The translations under genes were made by a program, and so were the position numbers. The notes beneath the pieces were generated by a model, which had not been told where the DNA came from, searched no databases, and was given only the letters and a program-made list of their open reading frames with translations. 64,000 nt of DNA from Granulicella mallensis MP5ACTX8 (GTDB lineage Bacteria > Acidobacteriota > Terriglobia > Terriglobales > Acidobacteriaceae), in the NCBI RefSeq assembly GCF_000178955.2, contig NC_016631.1:1674001-1738000 (forward strand). Direction: 5' to 3'. Positions 53,781-60,439 of the stretch are shown here, piece after piece; within the stretch, counting starts at the first letter, position 1, and each line of letters opens with the position of its first letter.

Positions 53781-54130
53781 CTACCCTCCTAGGGGTTTTC
53801 ATTTTTGCGCAGGAGAACCTCTGACGGACAAGTTAGGTCTTGTCGAGAAAAGCCAGCAACCTTTTCTTCCAGTACCTAGTTCGATCACTTTATCAGGTTT
53901 GTTTAATTTCGCAATAGCAACAAAATTACGGCAGAGGATGAGAAATTATTCTGATCCAATCATTCAATAATAATTTTTATCTGCGTGTCACCAACAAGAA
54001 TACAATTGCAAAGCTACCGTTCTACCGGCTACCTGTTTACTCTGGATTGAACAGTAGCTGGGGATGCTTCTTCTTGTGCAATCGTTTGATGCCGTGAGCA
54101 TTTGCCATGGTTGCGTTGCGGAGATTAACG
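53781..54130. other. AT-rich intergenic region before the FecR-domain gene
   Basis: This 350-base interval separates the divergent dehydratase and FecR-domain genes. It is noticeably A/T-rich between about 53890 and 54000, in contrast to the flanks, and probably holds promoters for both. I see no gene in it. Confidence 0.5.
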
Positions 54131-54141
54131 ATGATCATCGT
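54128..54141. promoter_or_regulatory. 14-bp perfect palindrome over the FecR-gene start
   Basis: ACGATGATCATCGT is self-complementary and contains the ATG at 54131. GGAG lies 7 bases upstream of that ATG. The palindrome could be an operator or a hairpin that masks the start; no partner regulator is known. Confidence 0.3.
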
Positions 54142-55018
54142 GCAATTACGCTCAGCTATCGCACTGTTTACCTGTAACTGCCTTGTGAGCATGGCCATAG
54201 CCTCCTCATCAAGCATTGGGCTAGTTATGGCTACGGGGGATGTCGTAGTCGATGGGCAGCGCGTACCGGGCAACTCAGCGATCTTTTCCGGAAGCCGAAT
54301 CTCTTCGGGCGATAAGACCTCGAACCTGCAGTTTTCAGACGGCACAAGCGCGGTCATGAACCCAGGTACGACGATGACTGTGTACCGGGAACGCTCTGTC
54401 CTGCAACAAGGCGTGACGACGCAACGTGGTATCGATAAGCATTTCGTGCTTGCCAATGGATTGAGGATTTCCAGCACAACCTCGAACGTCACCGCCCTGG
54501 TTGGTGTAAAGAATGATTCTTATATGGAAGTCTCTGCGCGAGACGGAGAAGCGGATGTCTGGAGTGCCTCTGGAAAGCTTGTAGCCAAGGTGGAGCCGGG
54601 GCAACCTCGCAGCTTTACCTATCAGCAGGTTCCTCAGCAGGCTCCGGCGGAAGGCTCGGTAGGCTCCGTAGACCTCTGCGGCCGGCTGCGTCCAGGGTAC
54701 CTGATTTCGGATAAGTCTACCCGTACTACCTACAAGCTGAAAGGATCAGACCTCGATCCCTTTGTGAATAAGCGGGTCCGGGTCGCCGGAACGATGGTTT
54801 TTACAAGCGGCACTCCTTCCTCCACTGCACCTTCCGTTGTAACGGTGGATGGCATTCAAAAACTGCAGGGTTCCTGCGAGGCAGCAGGGGATGACAGGAA
54901 GCGGGACGCCCTGATCCTTATAGGTGCGCTTGCAGCGGCTGGAACCCTGATTGGCGTGAGTATCGGCGGTGGGTCCGCGCCCCCCTCGCCACCGCCGGTG
55001 ACGCCCTCAGTCCCCTAG
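54131..55018 (+). CDS. FecR-domain exported protein
   Basis: This 295-residue protein begins with a signal/anchor (LRSAIALFTCNCLVSMAIA), then a FecR domain (MATGDVVVDGQRVPGNSAIFSGSRISSGDKTSNLQFSDG ... ALVGVKNDSYMEVSARDGEADVW), a middle domain and a hydrophobic helix near the end (LILIGALAAAGTLIGVSIGGG) with a Pro-rich tail. No sigma factor or transducer is adjacent, so it may be a structural FecR-domain protein of the kind found in surface-polysaccharide loci. The start at 54131 has GGAG upstream; 54107 is an alternative. Confidence 0.82.
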   Translation: MIIVQLRSAIALFTCNCLVSMAIASSSSIGLVMATGDVVVDGQRVPGNSAIFSGSRISSGDKTSNLQFSDGTSAVMNPGTTMTVYRERSVLQQGVTTQRGIDKHFVLANGLRISSTTSNVTALVGVKNDSYMEVSARDGEADVWSASGKLVAKVEPGQPRSFTYQQVPQQAPAEGSVGSVDLCGRLRPGYLISDKSTRTTYKLKGSDLDPFVNKRVRVAGTMVFTSGTPSSTAPSVVTVDGIQKLQGSCEAAGDDRKRDALILIGALAAAGTLIGVSIGGGSAPPSPPPVTPSVP

Positions 55019-55029
55019 AGCCGTTTCTG

Positions 55030-55256
55030 TATAGGTGTAGAGGGTTCTTTTCAAATTCACCCCAAAACTGTCATCTCGACCGGAGGCGGCGTTCTTTGCC
55101 GCCGGAGTGGAGAGACCTGCAGGCTTTGCCCATGGAGGCTATATTGCCCGCGCACGCGAACCTGCAGGTCTCTCCACTTCGCATGACATAAAGCCGTCAT
55201 GCTTCGGTCGAGATGACAAGGTATGGGTAATTGGGGGGAAAGCCTCTACACCTATA
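55030..55256. repeat. Nested extragenic palindrome
   Basis: Three concentric inverted repeats are visible: TATAGGTGTAGAGG (55030-55043) with its complement at 55243-55256, TGTCATCTCGACCG (55069-55082) with 55205-55218, and an 18-mer AGTGGAGAGACCTGCAGG (55106-55123) with 55161-55178. A GGCGGC/GCCGCC hairpin lies on the left arm. The design matches the 34280-34432 element (GTCAT..., GACCC/GACC near the arms), suggesting the same class of dispersed palindrome. Confidence 0.75.
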
Positions 55257-55267
55257 GGGAAACTGCC

Positions 55268-56482
55268 CTAAGATGTCCTGGAAAAACGTTCGAGCAAAAG
55301 CCTTATGGGCCTGACGATGTAATACAGAAAATGTAGCGGCTGCGGTAACCGCACCTGCTGCCAATCCGGCTCTGCGGGAATAAATAGACGTTCGAAGAGG
55401 AAGCTGCTCTGAGCGCGCCAGCTTTTTACAAAGGCCAGGTGGTAGTGCAAGGTTTCGCGATAGCCGATATCGTTGCCTTTGCGAAACAGAAATGCCGATG
55501 CTGTCTTGGCGAGCGTCTGCGCTTCTACCTCCTCTTCGCAATGTTGCTGGACTTGCGACGGCAGTTTCAATCCCAGGACCTGCTGCGCCAGAAGCAAGGC
55601 GTGTTTCAGCACAAGGTCGCAGTTAGCTGACTTTGCCCAGGCCATGCACTGCTCCCAATCCAAGGTCTGCGTAGATACAGAGCAGGCCACGTCACATAGA
55701 TCCCTCAGGTTCAGCCAGCAGTGTTTGGTTCCGTGAGCGCAAAGATAGAGCAGCAGATGCTCCGGGGAGAGCGTCAGAAACGAGACTCCCTCCCGGTGTT
55801 CGACTCGCGCCGATTGGAAAAGCTCCCGAACCGGCAGTTGAAACGGGAACATCGTGTGCAGCGGGCTCCAGTGCAGATCGATGACTGTGCCTCGATCGTC
55901 GTTGATAAAGTCCATCTGGCGATTCCTGGAGCCCAGCAAGGTAGACCTGTCCGCGGGAGACTGGAGCCGATAACCCTCGCGCACAAGAAGCTCGGACGCC
56001 ACGGGAACGTCCTCGGGGCTGACCAGCAGGTCGAGGTCCGTGAATTCTCTGAGAGCGGCATTCCGGTAGGCCAGTAACGCAAGCGACGGACCTTTCAAGG
56101 AAATAACTGGAAGACCTGCCGCATCGAATGCCTGCAGAAGCCGGAGCCACTCCTGCATCTGGATCAGGTTGTTCCGGGCGGCCAGCAGCCATTGCTGCTG
56201 GAAGCGATCGCGTACTTCCCGGGGAATCTTCTCCGCGCCGTATTGATTCAGAACATAGATGACAAGCGGTTTGATTGCGTGGCGATCCGCTATGCGTTCG
56301 ATCGCTTCCCAATGGAGAGGCTGTGCCAGCGCTGTCTGAAGGCCGCCGTCATCTCCACCAGCAAGATACACGCGAGCAGCCTGCACCACTAGATTGCCTT
56401 CGCTGCCCTCTATCCCCTGGTAAACGGCCTGAGCAAGTGGGGCATGGATGCTATTTTCGTGGATAGGTTTACGTGAATACAT
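55268..56482 (-). CDS. PF14907-type nucleotidyltransferase
   Basis: This 404-residue protein resembles the uncharacterised nucleotidyltransferase family PF14907: LPVISLKGPSLALLAYRNAALREFTDLDLLVSPEDVPVASELL holds the Lys and the paired Asp (DLDLLV) of the NTase core at about residues 130-165, followed by DFINDDRGTVIDLHWSPLH and a helical C-terminal part. In lasso-peptide clusters such proteins accompany HprK-like kinases and PqqD-type proteins, which are both present 3-5 kb away. It is divergent from the propeller-RiPP operon. The extragenic palindrome sits at its 3' end. Confidence 0.82.
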   Translation of the reverse strand: MYSRKPIHENSIHAPLAQAVYQGIEGSEGNLVVQAARVYLAGGDDGGLQTALAQPLHWEAIERIADRHAIKPLVIYVLNQYGAEKIPREVRDRFQQQWLLAARNNLIQMQEWLRLLQAFDAAGLPVISLKGPSLALLAYRNAALREFTDLDLLVSPEDVPVASELLVREGYRLQSPADRSTLLGSRNRQMDFINDDRGTVIDLHWSPLHTMFPFQLPVRELFQSARVEHREGVSFLTLSPEHLLLYLCAHGTKHCWLNLRDLCDVACSVSTQTLDWEQCMAWAKSANCDLVLKHALLLAQQVLGLKLPSQVQQHCEEEVEAQTLAKTASAFLFRKGNDIGYRETLHYHLAFVKSWRAQSSFLFERLFIPAEPDWQQVRLPQPLHFLYYIVRPIRLLLERFSRTS

Positions 56483-56786
56483 TATTACTTTGCACGAGCA
56501 GACTACCTAAGTGTAGTATGGCGACACTTCGTACGCTGTAGACTAGAAAGTAGAAGCTAAGACTTTTACTTTTGGTAATGGGCCCTGTACTCGGAAGAGC
56601 ATTGGTTGCCTGCTGTATCTGCGGCTCGGCCGACATAAAGGCGAGCATGTGCATAAGCTGGTCTCTCAAACAGAGAAATGCTGCTAAAGATAGATACGGC
56701 AGGGTAGAGATTTCTTCCTTGCTGCGGCGAACGAATCGTTTCGTTCTTCTCAGCCATTCGACCGATTCCGTTGGAGGGATTGTCCT
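56483..56786. other. Divergent intergenic region upstream of the RiPP-type operon
   Basis: This 304-base interval separates the NTase gene from the plus-strand operon. Beyond the possible promoter at 56490 and the GGAGGG site before 56787, I see no gene; a 72-codon reading at 56572 lacks support. Confidence 0.45.
56490..56519 (+). promoter_or_regulatory. Possible sigma-70-like promoter for the propeller-RiPP operon
   Basis: TTGCAC (56490-56495) and TAGTAT (56514-56519) are separated by 18 bases, each matching the consensus at four of six positions. It lies in the divergent intergenic region about 270 bases before the GTG at 56787. Weak evidence only. Confidence 0.25.
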
Positions 56787-58634
56787 GTGAGACTCATCGA
56801 TAATTTTGTAGGAAGATATGTTGCTTATCCTGCAGTTGCAGCTCTTTTAGCCGCATGTATCACCATGTCTGCTCCTGCTCAACAGAATCCTCCCCCTGGC
56901 GGTCATCTGGTCGATGACTGGACGCATCATCATGTCATCTTCTCCGACCCCGGTACGGAGCAGGACGCGATCAAGAAGGGCAGGCACGCGGAATGGCTGC
57001 GCATTGTGAACGATCCTCGCTATCGTATGCAGCAGATCCGGCGGGCAGCTGAAGCCAGGCAAGCATCACACTTTGGCTCAGACCCCTGGAATGATAGGGA
57101 ACACGACAGGCGGAGGGACGGGCATCCTCCCGCAGGGAGTGAGGATGAGTCTATCCAGAGAGACTGGGCCGTGACGGTGGGTGCAGCGGGGGCGTCTACT
57201 GCGATCGATACCTATCCTGCGAAGTTCACGTTTGACGTAAATGCCGTTCCTAGCTGCTCTCAGGATTACGTGATTTACCCTGTCAATGTTGCCGGCTCCA
57301 CGACTCAGGCAAATATTCTTGGCGTCAACAATCTCTACAAAACCACCTGCACCACGGGAACGGTGCCAAATGTAGAGTTTGCTTATAACGTTGGCACAGG
57401 CATCGTCGAAACTTCTCCGGTTCTTTCTGAGGATGGCACCAAGGTCGCTTTCGTGGAGAGCATTCAGGGTGGCCTCTTGAATCTTTCCGGGTCGATCTTT
57501 CACGTTCTTACGCTGGGCACCAATGGGAACACAGGTTGCCCTAGTTCTCCATGCAACGGAAATGCCAGCAACAAACCTGTGGCTCCAGGCACCCTGAACA
57601 ACGCAAAGGACGTCAAAATTCTGATGCAGGCCGCTACCCTTCTCGGCCTGAATGCTTTCGGTTCTACTGATTTCAAGTCATCGCCTTTTGTCGATTACAC
57701 GAACGACATTGCGTATATAGGGGACCTCAACGGAGTGCTGCACAAATTCACAGGGGTATTTCAAGGAATTCCAGCCGAAGTCATTACCGGGGGGTGGCCG
57801 TTTGTCGCCCCGGTGCCTCTTCTCGGTACAGCAGCCTCTTTTGGTAGCCCGGTTTTCGATGGAGGGGCTAGTCAGAACATCTACGTTGCCAGCCTTGCGA
57901 ACGGCTCTAACACCGGGGGGCAGATCTTCTGCGTTACCACGGCGGGTGCTGCCTGTGCTACTCCTAGTATCCAGGCTGGTACCGGCGGCATCCAGGATAG
58001 TCCGATTGTAGACAGCACGACAGAGAAGATCTTTGTAACGAATAACAACGGTTCATCGAATGCGCTGCTTCAGGTGTCTACGTCGTTAGCCTCAGCGTCG
58101 TTGATTACAGCCAACATGGGCGCAGCCGGGACCGACCTCTATGATGGGGCATTCGATAATGCCTATTTCGCAAACGGAACCAACACGGGACATATGTACT
58201 TCTGTGGAGGCGGCACGCTGTACCAGGTCCCGATCTCAAACGGCACCATGGGGACTGCGGCTGCTGCCACTACTCTCAAGCTAAGCACTGCCACAGGCGG
58301 GCAAGCTGATTGCACGCCGCTTACCGAGGTCTTTAACCCGAATATCACGATCAGTGGAACCACGGGCCATGACTTGCTCTTTCTGGGGGTGACGAACAAG
58401 GGCGCGCCCACAGGCTGCAATGGCGGAGCGTGCATCATGACCTTCGACATTACCAGTGGGGCCGTTCCCACTGCTCCCATAGCGACGTTCCCCTTAGCGA
58501 CGGGTACGACGCTGCTGGGGACGAGTGGATTAGTTATTGACAACGTCTCCACTAGCACTGGAGGATCGCAGGTGTACTTCGGAAACCTGAATGCAGGTAC
58601 TGGAGTGCAAGCTTCTCAAGCAGGGCTTCAATGA
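56787..58634 (+). CDS. Secreted beta-propeller-like protein heading the RiPP-type operon
   Basis: This 615-residue protein has a signal peptide (YPAVAALLAACITMSAPA), a charged His-rich linker (WTHHHVIF, REHDRRRDGHPP), and a Cys-rich beta-propeller-like body with repeating motifs such as VETSPVLSEDGTKVAFVES, FKSSPFVDYTNDIAYIGDLNG, SFGSPVFDGGASQNIYVASLANG and QDSPIVDSTTEKIFVTNNNG. The start is GTG with GGAGG 9 bases upstream. The stop overlaps the possible first ATG of the precursor gene (ATGA at 58631-58634). Homologs are not recognised; it might export, display or bind the peptide product, or be a surface protein sharing the transcript. Confidence 0.78.
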   Translation: MRLIDNFVGRYVAYPAVAALLAACITMSAPAQQNPPPGGHLVDDWTHHHVIFSDPGTEQDAIKKGRHAEWLRIVNDPRYRMQQIRRAAEARQASHFGSDPWNDREHDRRRDGHPPAGSEDESIQRDWAVTVGAAGASTAIDTYPAKFTFDVNAVPSCSQDYVIYPVNVAGSTTQANILGVNNLYKTTCTTGTVPNVEFAYNVGTGIVETSPVLSEDGTKVAFVESIQGGLLNLSGSIFHVLTLGTNGNTGCPSSPCNGNASNKPVAPGTLNNAKDVKILMQAATLLGLNAFGSTDFKSSPFVDYTNDIAYIGDLNGVLHKFTGVFQGIPAEVITGGWPFVAPVPLLGTAASFGSPVFDGGASQNIYVASLANGSNTGGQIFCVTTAGAACATPSIQAGTGGIQDSPIVDSTTEKIFVTNNNGSSNALLQVSTSLASASLITANMGAAGTDLYDGAFDNAYFANGTNTGHMYFCGGGTLYQVPISNGTMGTAAAATTLKLSTATGGQADCTPLTEVFNPNITISGTTGHDLLFLGVTNKGAPTGCNGGACIMTFDITSGAVPTAPIATFPLATGTTLLGTSGLVIDNVSTSTGGSQVYFGNLNAGTGVQASQAGLQ

Positions 58635-58642
58635 GGGGCAAC

Positions 58643-58822
58643 ATGAATGGACCGGAAGAGATCGACGAGATAACCGCGCAATCGGAGATACAGCCGCCGG
58701 CGAAGAAGCTCTATCGCAAACCTGAGTTTCGCTTCGAGCGCGTCTTCGAGACTCGGGCTCTGAGTTGCGGCAAGATATCGACGATCCAGGCCCAGTGCGC
58801 CCACAATCGAAAAAGCTCGTGA
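58643..58822 (+). CDS. Candidate RiPP precursor peptide
   Basis: This 59-residue peptide (63 from an ATG at 58631) has an acidic N-terminal leader (GPEEIDEITAQSE), then KKLYRKPEFRFERVFETRAL and a C-terminal SCGKISTIQAQCAHNRKSS. Tyr24-x-x-Pro27-x-Phe29 matches the YxxPxL leader motif that PqqD-type RRE domains recognise in lasso-peptide systems. Cys42 and Cys52 bound a 9-residue spacer in the putative core. GAGGGGCAAC precedes the ATG at 58643. Its TGA overlaps the peptidase GTG start (GTGA at 58819-58822), so it is translated together with modification genes. The precursor role is inferred. Confidence 0.72.
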   Translation: MNGPEEIDEITAQSEIQPPAKKLYRKPEFRFERVFETRALSCGKISTIQAQCAHNRKSS

Positions 58823-59304
58823 CGGGCGATGTCATGCCTGTGGGGTTGCAGCAGCGCTCGGCATTGGGTTGTGAGCTGGTTGCCGAGGTGGCTCACAGCT
58901 TCGGTGAGGTCTGCCTCCAGGTCACAGGCTCCAGCATGATTCCGGCGATCTGGCCGGGCGATGTGGTTGCCGTCCGGCGCTCTGATCTGGGAGAGTTGCG
59001 GCCTGGCCAGATTGTTTTATATCGACAGGAAAGAGGGCTGGTGGCTCACCGGATCGTCCATATTCAGGGCAATCTTTTGACTACTCGAGGAGATACGCTC
59101 CGGCATGACGACCCGCCGGTCAAGGCCTCTGATCTCGTGGGGCAGGTGCTTTCACTGGTTCGTAAGGGACAACGGGTGAATCTACGCCAATCCTCGTGGC
59201 AGTGCATCAGCGCGTCACTTCTGCGGCACTCGGACCTCTGCCTGCGCATGACGCTGCGTCTGGGGCTTCGCCTGCGGCGGCAGGGAACTGAGGAGATGGC
59301 ATGA
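58819..59304 (+). CDS. Soluble S26-type (SipW/SEC11-like) peptidase
   Basis: This protein of about 161 residues has the catalytic Ser in VTGSSMIPAIWPGDVVAVRR (Ser39) and the His-type general base in GLVAHRIVHIQ (His77), followed by the TRGDTLRHDDPPVKASDLVGQV signature of ER/SipW-type signal peptidases, which use Ser-His instead of Ser-Lys. No transmembrane helix is visible at either end, so it should be cytosolic. A GTG overlapping the precursor stop is the favoured start; a TTG at 58765 and an ATG at 58834 are alternatives. The context suggests a leader peptidase for the peptide. Confidence 0.8.
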   Translation: MTGDVMPVGLQQRSALGCELVAEVAHSFGEVCLQVTGSSMIPAIWPGDVVAVRRSDLGELRPGQIVLYRQERGLVAHRIVHIQGNLLTTRGDTLRHDDPPVKASDLVGQVLSLVRKGQRVNLRQSSWQCISASLLRHSDLCLRMTLRLGLRLRRQGTEEMA

Positions 59305-60116
59305 CGCATGAGCCCGTCACAGCTGCCGGGCAGGGAATCATCATTGAGATCGGCGGCATACCCATCCAGGTGCGTAGTGAAAGCCCGGAGTTTCTGCGCA
59401 TGTTGGAAGAGCGCTATTCCGGCTTTCTCAACGATGAGGCACACCCGGTCTTTGAATTCGATGTCGAGCTGGTGCAGCCGCGAAGGATCAGCGAAGAGGA
59501 CGATGTCGTGGTGAGCTTCGATTCGGGCCGATGGTTGATCGAGCGTGGCGACTTTCGTGCGGAGTGGGAGCCGGAGACGCGGCGCGGAAAGATTATCCAG
59601 TCGGCAAACCCTTACTCGATTGACTCTGTTCTTCGCATCGTTCACACGCTCGTTCTGGCGAGGGAGGGCGGTTTGCTGGTGCATGCAGCCAGCGCGGTTC
59701 GGAATGGCAAAGCCTTTCTGTTTGCAGGTGTCTCCGAGGCGGGAAAAACAACGATCTCGCGTCTGGCTCCTGGGGATGTTACGTTGCTCACCGACGAGAT
59801 TTCATATCTACGACGCGATGGAAATGGCTACGCCGCTTATGGCACGCCGTTTGCCGGAGAGCTGGCGAGGGCGGGAGAAAACGTTAAGGCTCCACTGGCG
59901 GCCTTGTATCTTTTGCGGAAGGGAACGGAGAATACGATCGAACCGGTGCGGCCGAACGATGCCGCGCGGATGCTGCTCGAAAACGTGCTGTTCTTTGCCT
60001 GCGATCCGGATCTGGTCGGTCTGGTCTTTGACGCAGCCTGCGAATTGGTGCAGCATGTCCCTGTGTACCGTTTGACTTTTTTCCCCGATGCACGAGTTTG
60101 GGAGCTGATTGGATGA
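59301..60116 (+). CDS. HprK-related kinase (RiPP/exosortase-context type)
   Basis: This 271-residue protein resembles the C-terminal kinase domain of HPr kinase. HAASAVRNGKAFLFAGVSEAGKTT (about 128-151) carries the P-loop GVSEAGKTT, where SG of HprK's GxSGxGKS is replaced by SE. LLTDEISYL (about 162-170) is the Walker-B-like loop. The N-terminal 100 residues lack the HprK receptor domain. The ATG overlaps the peptidase stop (ATGA). HprK-like enzymes in lasso systems phosphorylate the peptide, so the substrate here is probably the 59-residue precursor. Confidence 0.85.
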   Translation: MTHEPVTAAGQGIIIEIGGIPIQVRSESPEFLRMLEERYSGFLNDEAHPVFEFDVELVQPRRISEEDDVVVSFDSGRWLIERGDFRAEWEPETRRGKIIQSANPYSIDSVLRIVHTLVLAREGGLLVHAASAVRNGKAFLFAGVSEAGKTTISRLAPGDVTLLTDEISYLRRDGNGYAAYGTPFAGELARAGENVKAPLAALYLLRKGTENTIEPVRPNDAARMLLENVLFFACDPDLVGLVFDAACELVQHVPVYRLTFFPDARVWELIG

Positions 60117-60439
60117 GATCCGTTTATATTTCCAGGGCAACCGCCGTGGCCGCTCGTTCGCTCGATGGTGAAATGATGATCATGTCTGCCAGGGATTCCA
60201 CTTTGTTCACACTGAATCCGGTAGGCACCATCATCTGGCAGTCGGCAGACGGAAAGATGCCGCTGGCGGAGATCGTGAAACAGAAGATTTGCGTGGAATT
60301 TGACGCTGACCCAGCGGAGGCATTGAAAGATGCCGAGCAATTTGTGAGCGATTTGGCTAGTCATGGCATTCTGGTCCTGTCCGACAGTCCGATCGCTCAG
60401 CCCGAGCTACACAGCAAAACTGTAACAAGGGGGTCATGA
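60113..60439 (+). CDS. PqqD-family peptide chaperone (RRE)
   Basis: This 108-residue winged-helix protein has the PqqD pattern: ISRATAVAARSLDGEMMIMSARDSTLFTLNPVGTIIWQSADGKMPLAEIVKQ and DAEQFVSDLASHGIL. PqqD-type RiPP recognition elements hold the leader for the radical SAM enzyme. Its ATG overlaps the kinase stop and its stop overlaps the radical SAM start, so all four genes overlap by 4 bases. The C-terminal 20 residues (SPIAQPELHSKTVTRGS) are outside the fold. Confidence 0.9.
   Translation: MRSVYISRATAVAARSLDGEMMIMSARDSTLFTLNPVGTIIWQSADGKMPLAEIVKQKICVEFDADPAEALKDAEQFVSDLASHGILVLSDSPIAQPELHSKTVTRGS

Noticed and set aside
54037-54492. 151-codon minus-strand reading at the FecR-gene start
   Set aside because: It overlaps the FecR domain, whose protein pattern is clear. 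The reading has no signal or domain.
56572-56790. 72-codon plus-strand reading upstream of the propeller gene
   Set aside because: It lacks a ribosome-binding site and domain features, and lies in a divergent promoter region.
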